DNA from: Mycobacterium sp.
GTDB lineage: Bacteria > Actinomycetota > Actinomycetes > Mycobacteriales > Mycobacteriaceae
DNA: 10,493 bases
Assembly: GCA_025965815.1 (NCBI GenBank)
Contig: JAOPWF010000634.1
Location: 1-10,493, forward strand
Reading direction: 5' to 3'
The notes under the pieces are model-generated. The model did not search any database. It had not been told where the DNA came from and saw nothing but the letters and a program-made list of their open reading frames with translations. The translations under genes were made by a program, and so were the position numbers. Shown here in pieces: positions 1-7,753 of this stretch (position 1 is the stretch's first letter; each line of letters begins with the position of its first letter).

Positions 1-590
1 TGCGCGACCGCCCGGTCGTGGTGATCGGTGCCGGTCCCATCGGGTTGTTCGTGCTACTGGCCGCCCGCCACGCCGGCGCCCGCGTGGTGGTCGCCGATCT
101 CCTCGAATCCAAGCGAGCCCGCGCCGAACGCCTCGGCGCGGTCGGCAGTTTCGACCCGACCGCCGACGACGCGGTCGAGTCCGCGCTGCGGCAGCTCGGT
201 GGTCCGGCCGCCGTCGTGGTCGACTGTGTGGCCCGGGAAAGCTCGGTCGCCCAGGCGGTGCGGCTGGTCGACAAGGGCGGCGCCATCATGATCGTCGGGG
301 TCGCCGCGGGCGCCACCCCGGTGCCGCTGGACCTGATTCAGGATCGAGAGCTGGCGCTGATCGGCAACCTGATGTACGTCCGTGAGGACTTCACCGCGGC
401 CATCGATCTGCTCACGGCCGGCGCCGTCCCCGTCGACGAAATCATCAGCGCGGAATTCGATTTCGACCATTCCGCCGAGGCGTTCGCCGCCTCGGCGGAT
501 CCGGAGAACGTCAAGGTTGTGGTGACCGTGGACGGCGCGCCACCGGTTGGGCTCCCGGCCGGTGCCACCTCGACGGACAGGCTGTCATGA
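1..590 (+). CDS. Zinc-type alcohol/polyol dehydrogenase (MDR family), C-terminal part, 5' truncated by window edge
   Basis: This is the NAD(P)-binding and C-terminal part of a medium-chain dehydrogenase that would oxidise an alcohol or polyol to a carbonyl in the cytoplasm. The frame is open from base 3, so the GTG codons near base 18 are internal. The GroES-like catalytic domain with the zinc ligands lies upstream, outside the window. The Rossmann glycine motif GAGPIG sits near the left edge, preceded by hydrophobic VVVI. About 20 residues on, VVVADLLESKRARAERLGA has the acidic residue expected to bind the cofactor ribose. Later come VVVDCVA, the LVDKGGAIMIVG segment and the C-terminal NVKVVV strand, all typical of sorbitol/threonine-dehydrogenase relatives. 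Its stop overlaps the transporter ATPase start by 4 bp (ATGA, 587-590), so the two are very likely co-translated. That linkage suggests the enzyme acts on the imported substrate. The family call is firm; the substrate is unknown. Confidence 0.88.
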   Translation, partial: RDRPVVVIGAGPIGLFVLLAARHAGARVVVADLLESKRARAERLGAVGSFDPTADDAVESALRQLGGPAAVVVDCVARESSVAQAVRLVDKGGAIMIVGVAAGATPVPLDLIQDRELALIGNLMYVREDFTAAIDLLTAGAVPVDEIISAEFDFDHSAEAFAASADPENVKVVVTVDGAPPVGLPAGATSTDRLS

Positions 591-2182
591 CCAGCGCAGT
601 GCTCGAATGTGCGGACATCACCAAGAGTTTCGGCGGTGTTCCGGTGCTCGACGGCATCACCCTGACACTGGAGCCCGGAACCGTGACGGCGCTCGCCGGC
701 GAGAACGGGGCCGGTAAGTCGACGCTGATGAAGATCGTCAGCGGGCAATACAGCGCCGACCACGGAATGGTGTCGGTGCAGGGTCATCACCTGGCCCCGG
801 GCAACCCGCGGGACGCGGTCAGGCACGGCGTCGCCATCGTGCCGCAGGAACTCGCGTCGATCGAGGACATGACGGTCTACGAAAATCTGTTCGTCGGTCG
901 CGAATTGCGCCGGGGACCGTTCCTGAACCGCAGGGCGATGATCGCCGAGGCCCGCAAGACGCTCGCCGTTTTCGACGTTGCAATCTCGCCGACGGCACGG
1001 ATGGGCAGCCTGCCGGTCGGGCTGCGCCAGATCGTCGAGATCGTCAAGGCCGCCCGCACCGGCGCCCAGGTTGTGATGCTCGACGAACCCACCTCGGCCA
1101 TCTCGGAACGCGAAGTGGAGGGCCTGTACTCGATCGTCCGCAGGTTACGGGACCACGGTGTCGCCATGGTTTACACCACCCACAAGATGGCGGAGATCCG
1201 CGCCATCGCCGACCGCGTGGTGGTGTTGCGCGACGGCGGCCTGATTCTGGATGAGCCGCTGACCGAAGTGTCCGACGACGACATCGTCACCGCGATGATC
1301 GGCCGCGAACTCGACGCCCTGTTCCCTGACCGTGGCGAGCCGAAAACGGAGCAGGTGCTCGAGGTTCGAGGTCTGCAGGTTGCCGGCGCCTCGGAGCCGG
1401 TGTCCTTCTCGGTGAGCTCCGGCGAGATCCTCGGGCTGGCCGGACTCGTCGGTGCCGGCCGGACCGAGTTGCTCGAAGCGATCTTCGGTGCCCGCCACAC
1501 CACCGCCGGTGAGATCGTGGTGCGCGGCCGGACAGTGAAGCGCAACCAGCCCGCCGCGGCGATCACTGCGGGAATGGCGATGGTGCCCGAGGACCGCAAG
1601 ATCTCCGGCGTCGTGCTGTCGATGAGTGTGCTCGACAACGGCTCGCTGCCACGGCTGTCCTCGTTCAGTGTCGCGGGCTGGCTGCGTGGGAAGTCACGGT
1701 CGAAGGCTGTCTCGGACGTAATGTCCTCGGTTCGGCTGCGTAGCAGTGGGCTCAGCCAACTCGTGGGTACCCTCTCCGGCGGCAACCAGCAGAAGGTGGT
1801 GCTGGCACGGTGGCTGACCGGCGACGTCAACGTGCTGCTGCTCGACGAACCCACCCGCGGCGTCGATGTCGGCGCACGTAGCGAGATCTACCGCATCATC
1901 ACCGAATTCGCCGCGGCGGGTATGGCGGTCGTGATGGCGTCATCGGACATGCCCGAGATCATCGGCCTGTCACACCGGGCATTCGTGATGCGGCGCGGCG
2001 CGTTGGTGGGCGAACTCGACCGCGATGCCCTGGACCATCCCGCGGTGCAGGAATCCGTCTTCCGGATGGCGACCGCGCTCGACGGGCCACCGCCAGAAGG
2101 CATTAAAGCCGACGCTCCCAGCTCGGCCCAATCAAAGTCCACGGCCGACGGCCGGCCAGATTCACCGGAGGCAGCATCGTGA
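587..2182 (+). CDS. Sugar ABC transporter ATP-binding protein, double-ATPase RbsA/XylG/MglA type
   Basis: A 531-residue cytoplasmic ATPase with two fused nucleotide-binding domains, the normal size for the RbsA/MglA family, which powers sugar or polyol import. Domain 1 has Walker A GENGAGKST at residues 38-46, PQE near 86-88, a weak signature LPVGLRQ at 142-148 and Walker B VVMLDEP at 162-168. Domain 2 has a degenerate Walker A GLVGAGRTE at 286-294 (Arg for the catalytic Lys), a canonical signature LSGGNQQ at 396-402 and Walker B VLLLDEP at 416-422. This asymmetry, one site with good Walker A and the other with good signature, is usual for the family. The C-terminus carries a roughly 40-residue polar tail. 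The ATG overlaps the upstream dehydrogenase stop, and the TGA overlaps the permease GTG by 4 bp. The class is firm; the substrate is not determined. Confidence 0.95.
   Translation: MTSAVLECADITKSFGGVPVLDGITLTLEPGTVTALAGENGAGKSTLMKIVSGQYSADHGMVSVQGHHLAPGNPRDAVRHGVAIVPQELASIEDMTVYENLFVGRELRRGPFLNRRAMIAEARKTLAVFDVAISPTARMGSLPVGLRQIVEIVKAARTGAQVVMLDEPTSAISEREVEGLYSIVRRLRDHGVAMVYTTHKMAEIRAIADRVVVLRDGGLILDEPLTEVSDDDIVTAMIGRELDALFPDRGEPKTEQVLEVRGLQVAGASEPVSFSVSSGEILGLAGLVGAGRTELLEAIFGARHTTAGEIVVRGRTVKRNQPAAAITAGMAMVPEDRKISGVVLSMSVLDNGSLPRLSSFSVAGWLRGKSRSKAVSDVMSSVRLRSSGLSQLVGTLSGGNQQKVVLARWLTGDVNVLLLDEPTRGVDVGARSEIYRIITEFAAAGMAVVMASSDMPEIIGLSHRAFVMRRGALVGELDRDALDHPAVQESVFRMATALDGPPPEGIKADAPSSAQSKSTADGRPDSPEAAS
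2167..2171 (+). promoter_or_regulatory. Ribosome binding site for the permease gene
   Basis: GGAGG lies 7 bases before the GTG at 2179, inside the last codons of the ATPase gene. It supports the GTG, which overlaps the ATPase stop as GTGA, as the true start of the permease. Confidence 0.7.
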
Positions 2183-3219
2183 CCACGCAACTCAGCACCG
2201 ACGACACCCCGCCGGAGGCGCCGGGACCCACTACGGTCACCTCGCCGACGACCGGCGAGCCCGTCCGGTTGTTCTCCCGCGAGTGGCTCAGCGGTATCGC
2301 GCTGCGCTATTCGATGGTGATCATCATGCTGCTCGTGATCGCGTACTTCAGTTACCGCAGTGCGCGATTCGGAACCGTTGACAACCTGGTGACCATCCTG
2401 GTGGCGGCTGCGCCGTTCGCACTCATCGCCCTCGGGCAGACTCTGGTCGTCCTCACCGGTGGTATCGACCTCTCGGTCGGCAGCGTGATCGCCGTGTCGG
2501 CGATGGCGTCCGCGGCGACCGCCAAGGCCAACCACGGCCAGGTCTGGATGACCGTCCTGGTGGCGATGCTGGTGGGTCTGGCCGTGGGTTCCGTCAACGG
2601 ATTCCTGGTGTCGCGCATCAACGTTCCGCCCTTCATCGCCACCCTGGGCACATTGACGGCCGGCTCCGGTTTGGCCTATGTCATCGGCGGCGGCGCGCCG
2701 ATCAACGGACTGCCGGCCGAGTTCGGCTCGATCGCCAACACCAAGATTCTGGGCCTGCAGATCCCCGTGCTGGTGATGATCATCGGCATCATCGTCCTCG
2801 GGGTGGTGATGAAGCGGACCACCTACGGCATGCGGGTGTACGCGGTCGGCGGCAACCGCTCCGCCGCCGAGATTGCCGGCATCAATGCCAAGAACGTGCT
2901 GTTCAGTGTGTATGCGTTGTCCGGACTGCTGGCCGGCATCTCGGGCGTGATGCTCGCGTCCCGGGTCATCTCCGGACCGCCCAATCTGGGACAGGGCTAC
3001 GAACTCGACGCCATCGCCGCGGTGGTGATCGGTGGTGCCAGCCTGATGGGCGGCCGCGGCACGATCTGGGGAACGGTGTTGGGCCTGTTCATCATCCAGA
3101 CACTGAACAATGGCCTGGACATCCTGGTGGTGCCGGCCTACTGGCAGGACGTCATCAAGGGTGTGCTCATCGTCGCGGCGGTCGCCGTCGACGTCTGGTC
3201 CACCCGAAGACGGGCGTGA
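2179..3219 (+). CDS. Sugar ABC transporter permease, RbsC type
   Basis: A 346-residue inner-membrane permease of the ribose/xylose/galactoside branch (BPD_transp_2 fold), forming the transmembrane channel with the preceding double ATPase. The first ~40 residues are polar and Pro/Thr-rich, then multiple hydrophobic helices begin at about residue 43 (YSMVIIMLLVIAYF). Family hallmarks are GGIDLSVGSV at residues 94-103, a VNGFLVSRINVPPFIATLGT-like segment near 138-157, the cytoplasmic coupling loop from about 217 (GMRVYAVGGNRSAAEIAGI), and GGASLMGGRGTIWG near the C-terminus. The GTG start is supported by an internal Shine-Dalgarno and a 4-bp overlap with the ATPase gene. An 81-bp gap separates it from the first binding protein. 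Length and motifs look complete, and no break was seen. Confidence 0.95.
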   Translation: MTTQLSTDDTPPEAPGPTTVTSPTTGEPVRLFSREWLSGIALRYSMVIIMLLVIAYFSYRSARFGTVDNLVTILVAAAPFALIALGQTLVVLTGGIDLSVGSVIAVSAMASAATAKANHGQVWMTVLVAMLVGLAVGSVNGFLVSRINVPPFIATLGTLTAGSGLAYVIGGGAPINGLPAEFGSIANTKILGLQIPVLVMIIGIIVLGVVMKRTTYGMRVYAVGGNRSAAEIAGINAKNVLFSVYALSGLLAGISGVMLASRVISGPPNLGQGYELDAIAAVVIGGASLMGGRGTIWGTVLGLFIIQTLNNGLDILVVPAYWQDVIKGVLIVAAVAVDVWSTRRRA

Positions 3220-3300
3220 CCTATTGGCAGTCAACTACTCCTTCGCCGAGCGGATCCAAAGCGTCTATCGATCAAACACAATGAGAGTGAGAGAAATCAG

Positions 3301-4203
3301 ATGAGACTGTCCACCAAGATCGCGGCTATCGCCTCCGCGGGTCTACTGGGCTTTGGCCTTACGGCCTGCGGCGCGGGCGATACCGGGGCCAATAGCAACA
3401 AGACCCGGATCGGTGTGACCGTGTACGACATGAGCTCGTTCATCACCGCGGGCAAAGACGGCATGGACACCTACGCCAAGGCCAAGAACATCCCCCTGGT
3501 CGCGGTGAACGCGGCGCTGAACAACAAGGATGTTGCCGGTAACGTCCAGCCCGACGATGTCGCCGCGGGTGCCCAGGAGATGCAGATGATGGCTGACCGG
3601 CTCGGCGGCCGGGGCAATATCGTCGTCCTGCAGGGGCCGCTGGGTCAATCCGGTGAGATCGACCGCAGCAAGGGTATCGATCAGGTGCTGGCGAAGTACC
3701 CGGACATCAAGGTGTTGGCCAAGGACACCGCCAACTGGAAGCGCGACGAAGCCGTCAACAAGACCAAGAACTGGATCTCTAGCTTCGGTCCTCAGATCAA
3801 CGGCGTTGTGTCGCAGAACGACGACATGGGTCTCGGTGCGCTGCAGGCAATGAAGGAAGCGGGACGCAACGACGTTCCGATTGTCGGCATCGATGGCATC
3901 GAGGACGGCCTGAACGCGGTCAAGAGCGGTGAGTTCATCGGTACCTCGCTGCAGAACGGCACCGTCGAACTCGCTGCCGGCCTCGCAGTTGCCGACAAGC
4001 TGGTCAAGAAGGAACAGGTCAACACCGAACCCGTCTACATCATGCCCGCGATCACCAAGGAGAACGTCGACGTTGCGATCCAGCACGTGGTGACCGACCG
4101 GCAGAAGTTCCTCGACGGTCTGCCTGATCTGACCAACCGGAACCTCAAGACCGGCGACATCGCCTACGAGGGCATCCCGGGTCAGAAGCAGCCGCAACCG
4201 TAG
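3301..4203 (+). CDS. RbsB-type sugar-binding lipoprotein with a 51-codon internal deletion
   Basis: A 300-residue secreted lipoprotein of the periplasmic binding protein type 1 family (Peripla_BP_4). It has an n-region MRLSTK, a hydrophobic stretch and lipobox LTAC with the lipidated Cys at residue 23. By hand alignment it is about 91% identical to the next gene (about 28 differences in 300 positions). It lacks the paralogue's residues 62-112, so TYAKA joins directly to KNIP. The lost block holds the second and third strands and neighbouring helices of the N-terminal lobe, including the VVPAQADSL segment. It therefore probably folds abnormally or cannot bind the usual ligand. The frame stays open and the rest is colinear without other indels, so a protein could still be made. 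The RBS is GAGAG-like, upstream of 3301. It could be a dying copy or a protein with a changed role. Confidence 0.85.
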   Translation: MRLSTKIAAIASAGLLGFGLTACGAGDTGANSNKTRIGVTVYDMSSFITAGKDGMDTYAKAKNIPLVAVNAALNNKDVAGNVQPDDVAAGAQEMQMMADRLGGRGNIVVLQGPLGQSGEIDRSKGIDQVLAKYPDIKVLAKDTANWKRDEAVNKTKNWISSFGPQINGVVSQNDDMGLGALQAMKEAGRNDVPIVGIDGIEDGLNAVKSGEFIGTSLQNGTVELAAGLAVADKLVKKEQVNTEPVYIMPAITKENVDVAIQHVVTDRQKFLDGLPDLTNRNLKTGDIAYEGIPGQKQPQP

Positions 4204-4307
4204 TTCCGAATAACGCACAACCACGGGACCGGTGAGCGTGGGGCTTGATCAATTGGCAGAACACCATTTTCGTTCACAGACTAGGCACTAGGGAGTGGGA
4301 GATACAG
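4204..4307 (+). other. Intergenic spacer between the two binding-protein copies
   Basis: This 104-bp gap appears to be part of the duplicated unit. Just after the first stop, GGGACCGG (4225-4232) matches the left arm of the strong hairpin after the second copy, but the matching right arm is absent. Only a weak CCACG/CGTGG pairing (4221-4225 with 4237-4241) remains. Near its end ATTGGCAG (4252-4259) recurs from upstream of the first copy (3223-3230), and the GAGTGGGAGA ribosome-binding region resembles GAGTGAGAGA before 3301. No promoter could be assigned with confidence. Confidence 0.4.
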
Positions 4308-5363
4308 ATGAGACTGACGACCAAGATCGCGGCCGTCGCCTCGGCGGGCCTACTGGGCTTCGGCCTGACGGCCTGCGGGGCGGGCGACACCGCAGCAAAC
4401 AAGAACACCACCCGAATCGGCGTGACCGTGTACGACATGAGCTCGTTCATCACCGCGGGTAAAGAGGGCATGGACACCTACGCCAAGGCGAACAACATCG
4501 AACTGCTCTGGAACTCGGCCAACAACGACGTCTCCACCCAGGCCAGCCAGGTGGACTCACTGATCAACCAGGGTGTGGATGCGATCATCGTGGTGCCGGC
4601 ACAAGCGGATTCGCTGGGACCGCAGGTGGCGTCGGCCAAGGCCAAGAACATCCCGCTGCTGGCTGTGAACGCGGCTCTGGAAAGCAAGGATCTGTCCGGC
4701 AACGTGCAACCGGACGATGTGGCCGCCGGTGCCCAGGAGATGCAGATGATGGCCGACCGCCTGGGTGGGCGTGGCAACATAGTGGTCCTGCAGGGCCCAC
4801 TGGGTGGATCCGGTGAGATCAACCGCGGCAAGGGCATCGATCAGGTGCTGGCGAAGTATCCCGACATCAAGGTGCTGGCCAAGGACACCGCCAACTGGAA
4901 GCGTGACGAAGCCGTCAACAAGACCAAGAACTGGATCTCCAGCTTCGGTCCTCAGATCAACGGCGTTGTGTCGCAGAACGACGACATGGGTCTCGGTGCC
5001 CTGCAGGCCCTCAAGGAAGCCGGTCGCACCGATGTGCCCATCGTCGGGATCGACGGCATCGAGGACGGCCTGAACGCGGTCAAGAGCGGTGAGTTCATCG
5101 GCACGTCCCTGCAGAACGGGACCGTCGAACTGTCGGCAGGGCTTGCCGTCGCCGACGCACTGGTCAAGGGTCAGCAGGTCAACACCGACCCGGTTTACGT
5201 CATGCCGGCGATTACCAAGGAGAACGTCGACGTCGCACTCCAACACGTGGTGACCGAGCGGCAGAAGTTCCTGGACGGGTTGGTCGAACTGACCCAGCAG
5301 AACCTCAAGACGGGCGACATCGCCTACGAGGGCATCCCCGGCCAGAAGCAGCCGCAGCCGTAG
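4308..5363 (+). CDS. Sugar ABC transporter substrate-binding lipoprotein, RbsB type (intact copy)
   Basis: This is the full-length paralogue (351 residues) and the likely working receptor for the RbsAC-type transporter, anchored outside the membrane by an N-terminal lipid. The ATG at 4308 is chosen because it starts a clean lipoprotein signal (MRLTTK, hydrophobic core, lipobox LTAC, Cys23). It also matches the start of the first copy and follows a GGGAG-type Shine-Dalgarno at about 4291-4300. Upstream in-frame extension to 4245 adds unlike sequence. The N-lobe runs [11 protein letters not shown], then [20 protein letters not shown] and IPLLAVNAA. The C-lobe includes [24 protein letters not shown] and [16 protein letters not shown], all typical of Peripla_BP_4 proteins. 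It is the last gene before a strong hairpin. The ligand is unknown; the dehydrogenase leading the operon hints at a sugar alcohol. Confidence 0.94.
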   Translation: MRLTTKIAAVASAGLLGFGLTACGAGDTAANKNTTRIGVTVYDMSSFITAGKEGMDTYAKANNIELLWNSANNDVSTQASQVDSLINQGVDAIIVVPAQADSLGPQVASAKAKNIPLLAVNAALESKDLSGNVQPDDVAAGAQEMQMMADRLGGRGNIVVLQGPLGGSGEINRGKGIDQVLAKYPDIKVLAKDTANWKRDEAVNKTKNWISSFGPQINGVVSQNDDMGLGALQALKEAGRTDVPIVGIDGIEDGLNAVKSGEFIGTSLQNGTVELSAGLAVADALVKGQQVNTDPVYVMPAITKENVDVALQHVVTERQKFLDGLVELTQQNLKTGDIAYEGIPGQKQPQP

Positions 5364-5383
5364 TCCTCACCTCGCGATCAAGC

Positions 5384-5413
5384 GGGACCGGCCGGCGCGG
5401 GACGGCCGGTCCC
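5384..5413 (+). terminator. GC-rich hairpin terminator after the transporter operon
   Basis: A perfect 11-bp inverted repeat, GGGACCGGCCG at 5384-5394 and CGGCCGGTCCC at 5403-5413, with an 8-base loop. It begins 20 bases after the stop of the second binding protein. There is no U-tract, as is common for actinobacterial terminators. It separates the transporter operon from the two-component genes. Confidence 0.72.
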
Positions 5414-5438
5414 ACTGCGTATGGTGCGTTCGCCGCAA

Positions 5439-5455
5439 TTTCAGCGTTGTGTCAG
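5439..5455 (+). promoter_or_regulatory. Candidate response-regulator binding site (direct repeat with 11-bp period)
   Basis: TTTCAG at 5439-5444 and TGTCAG at 5450-5455 are spaced by 11 bp, 28 bases before the response regulator ATG. OmpR-family dimers typically bind tandem direct repeats with one helical turn of spacing, and this kind of regulator often controls its own gene. The repeat is short, so this is a candidate for autoregulation only. Confidence 0.35.
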
Positions 5456-5482
5456 TTACGTGCTGCGATCATTGCCTGCACG

Positions 5483-6148
5483 ATGCGTCTACTGGTGGTC
5501 GAAGACGAGCGGAGACTCGCCGAAGGGCTGCGTAAAGGCCTAGTGGTCGAGGGTTTCGCCGTCGACGTCGTGCACAACGGGGTCGATGGTCTCTGGATGG
5601 CGCGCGAAAACCCGTTCGACGCGATCGTTCTGGATGTCATGTTGCCCGGCGCGGACGGCTACCAGGTGTGCCGGACACTACGCAACGAGGGCAACTGGAC
5701 ACCGATCCTGATGCTGACCGCCAGGGACGGTATCGGGGATCAGGTGCAGGGACTCGATACCGGCGCCGACGACTACTTGACCAAACCCTTCGCGTACGCG
5801 GTCCTGGTCGCCCGGCTGCGGGCGCTGGTGCGCCGCGGTACAAGTCCGCGCCCGCCAATTCTCGACGTCGGTGAACTGCGACTGGATCCGGCGGCACGGC
5901 GGGTCTGGCTCGACGGTGCGGAGATCGCACTGACCCCAAGGGAATTCGCGATATTGCACTTCTTCCTACGCCATCCCGGCGAGGTGCTGCCGAAGAAGGA
6001 CATCCTCGACCACATCTGGGACTTCGACTTCGACGGCGATCCCAACATCGTGGAGGTCTACGTTCGGCGCCTGCGTGCGAAGCTGGACCGGCCGGTGATC
6101 GAGACCGTCCGGGGCGCAGGCTATCGACTGATCGCGCATGATCGCTGA
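5483..6148 (+). CDS. OmpR-family two-component response regulator
   Basis: A 221-residue DNA-binding response regulator, typical length. The receiver domain has the acidic pair E7-D8, phospho-acceptor D51 in LDVMLPGADG, T79 in MLTARD and the conserved K101 in TKPF. The C-terminal winged helix runs from about residue 125, with LTPREFAIL, the VEVYVRRLRAKLD recognition-helix region and VRGAGYRL at the end. All phosphotransfer residues are present, so this half looks intact. ATG 5483 is preferred because MRLLVVEDE is the usual N-terminus; an upstream in-frame GTG at 5447 adds twelve unlike residues. No clear Shine-Dalgarno precedes it. It overlaps the histidine kinase start by 11 bp, which implies coupled translation with its cognate sensor. 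A candidate direct repeat lies just upstream. Confidence 0.93.
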   Translation: MRLLVVEDERRLAEGLRKGLVVEGFAVDVVHNGVDGLWMARENPFDAIVLDVMLPGADGYQVCRTLRNEGNWTPILMLTARDGIGDQVQGLDTGADDYLTKPFAYAVLVARLRALVRRGTSPRPPILDVGELRLDPAARRVWLDGAEIALTPREFAILHFFLRHPGEVLPKKDILDHIWDFDFDGDPNIVEVYVRRLRAKLDRPVIETVRGAGYRLIAHDR

Positions 6149-7495
6149 GCGTCTGCGCCGGATACGTGCCCGCGCCGGCACGGTTCGCGCAGGCACCACC
6201 GCCGTGGCGACGGTGTTCGTCGCCGTCGCGCTCATTGCCGCCGGGGTCGGCCTGCTCGCCGTGCTGCGCGGCACGCTGATCGCCGAGGTTGAGGATGCCG
6301 CCGGGACCCAGGCGGCTTATGTGGCTCGCGAGCTCGAAGCGGGCACGCCGCCGACCCTTGAGGTCACGGGCAGCGACGAGCAGTTGATTCAGGTGCTCGG
6401 CCCGGACGGCTCCGTGCTCGCATCGAGCAGCAATGTCACCGGCGCCGGCCCGGTGGCGCGGCTGCGGCCGGGGCAGTCAGCGCGGGTCGTCACCCCGCTG
6501 GACAACGAAGAGTTCGTCGCGGTCGCGGAAGGGGCGCAGACCCCCGCCGACCCACGCACCGTCGTGGTGGCCAGGGCGCTGGTCGGCGTCTTCGAGACCA
6601 CTGCGATCATCACCCACCTGCTGATCATCGGTCTGCCGTGCTGCTGCTCGTGGTGGCGGTGACGACCTGGACCACGGTCGGGCGGGCGCTGGCCCCGGTG
6701 GAGGCGATACGGCGGGAGGTGGACGAGATCTCGGCCGCACAGCTGCACCGGCGGGTCCCGCAGCCGGGTGCCGACGACGAGGTCGGACGCCTGGCCGCAA
6801 CCATGAACCGGATGTTGGCCCGGCTGGAAAGTGCCCGCGACAGCCAGCGGCGCTTCGTCTCGGATGCGTCGCACGAGCTGCGCTCACCGCTCACCACGAT
6901 TCGTCAGCACGCCGAGGTGGCGCTCGCACATCCGGAAGGAACAACCGCCGCCGAGCTGGCCGACGTGGTGTTGGCCGAGGAACTGCGGATGCAACGTCTC
7001 GTCGAGGACATGCTCCTGCTGGCACGAACGGACGAAGACGTCCGGCCACCGCGCCTGCCGGTCGACCTCGACGACCTTGCGTTCGATGAGGCCCGCCGGC
7101 TTCGGTCGACCACCCCGTTGCACGTCGACGCCACGGCCGTCGGGGCGGCACGGGTGCTCGGGGATGCCGACGCGCTGGGCCGGGTGTTGCGCAACCTCGG
7201 CGACAACGCAGCCCGGCACGCCACGAGCCGGGTGAACGTCGGTCTCGTCGATCGGGGCAACGACGTGCTGTTGACGGTCGAAGACGACGGGCCCGGCATT
7301 CCGGAGTCGGAGCGAGCGCGCGTCCTACAGCGATTCGTTCGGCTGGACGCGGCCCGCTCCAGAGACGACGGCGGCAGCGGTCTTGGGCTGGCCATCGTCG
7401 ACGAGGTCGTCCGCGCACACGGCGGCTGGGTGTCGATCACCGAATCGGCGCTGGGTGGCGTGCGTGTCGCGGTGACGTTGCCGGGCCAGGAATGA
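6138..7495 (+). pseudogene. Sensor histidine kinase split by a one-base frameshift
   Basis: Together the two frames encode a complete membrane histidine kinase (about 452 residues once one base is restored), partner of the upstream regulator. The first frame (6138-6662) gives a basic N-terminus, TM1 at about residues 15-45, an extracytoplasmic sensor domain and the start of TM2 (ITHLLIIGLP). It then runs into CCCSWWR and stops. The second frame (from about 6638 to 7495) resumes with LLLVVAVTTW, then HAMP and the H-box SDASHELRSP, with the phospho-acceptor His 79 residues into this frame (about H246 reconstructed). The N-box LRNLGDNAARHA and the G-boxes VEDDGPGIP and GGSGLGLAIV follow. Adding one C after base 6638 (CCG-CTG) restores a leucine-rich TM2. 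No slippery heptamer was seen. It may be a real mutation or a sequencing error. If real, the kinase could only be made as two fragments. Confidence 0.85.
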
Positions 7496-7507
7496 AGTAC
7501 AGCTTAA

Positions 7508-7753
7508 GTCCCCATCACCGGCGACGCGTTGACGCAGGCCAGCGCCGCCGCGTTGGCCTTCACCAACGGCGGAACCGTCACGCAGACCAAGCTCAACAAC
7601 GAGGAGAGCCTCTAGCAGGTGGAGGTGACGTTGGCCGACGGCAACCAGGTCGACGTCCAGCTGAACGACAAATTCCAGGTCGTCGGCAGCAAGAACGACG
7701 GCCCGGCCGCCAACGACACCGCCGGTACGCGCGACGGCGACGGGAACTGCCGC
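7508..7753 (+). pseudogene. PepSY-domain protein remnant, N-terminus lost, internal stop
   Basis: The frame starting after the TAA at 7505-7507 reads PITGDALTQASAAALAF, then GGTVTQTKLNNEESL, a TAG at 7613-7615, and QVEVTLADGNQVDVQLNDKF with VVGSKNDGPAAND. This is the shape of a PepSY domain: a helix with A-A-L-A, then a strand, the (Y)EVEV strand, DG, and a final strand ending F-x-VV. The TAG sits where these proteins usually have Tyr (TAC), so one substitution explains it. There is no signal peptide or start codon; the remnant begins 12 bases after the kinase stop. Its natural C-terminal stop also seems lost, since the frame runs on antisense into the short-chain dehydrogenase gene. PepSY lipoproteins or secreted proteins commonly sit beside such two-component systems in actinobacteria, so this was probably their partner. 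Confidence 0.75.

Noticed and set aside
587..2182. Weak signature in ATPase domain 1 and Lys-to-Arg change in Walker A of domain 2
   Set aside because: This asymmetric degeneration is normal for RbsA/MglA-type double ATPases, so it is not a sign of decay.
1888..3234. 448-codon open frame on the minus strand, antisense to the permease and ATPase 3' end
   Set aside because: Composition is rich in His, Asp, Arg and Gln with no recognisable domain; it mirrors the third-position GC bias of the real plus-strand genes.
3281..3304. Seven-codon ORF whose TGA overlaps the first binding-protein ATG (ATGA), a possible leader peptide
   Set aside because: The corresponding site before the second copy has no ATG, and nothing else supports translation.
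3343..4224. Long minus-strand frames opposite both binding proteins (also 4557-5246) that resemble each other
   Set aside because: Their similarity simply reflects the duplicated sense genes; no start signal or family motif.
4245..4307. In-frame upstream extension of the second binding protein
   Set aside because: It would bury the lipoprotein signal behind 21 unrelated residues; the 4308 start matches the paralogue and has a Shine-Dalgarno.
6630..6645. Programmed -1 frameshift in the kinase gene
   Set aside because: A -1 shift would formally join the frames, but there is no slippery X-XXY-YYZ heptamer, and such recoding is not known for histidine kinases.
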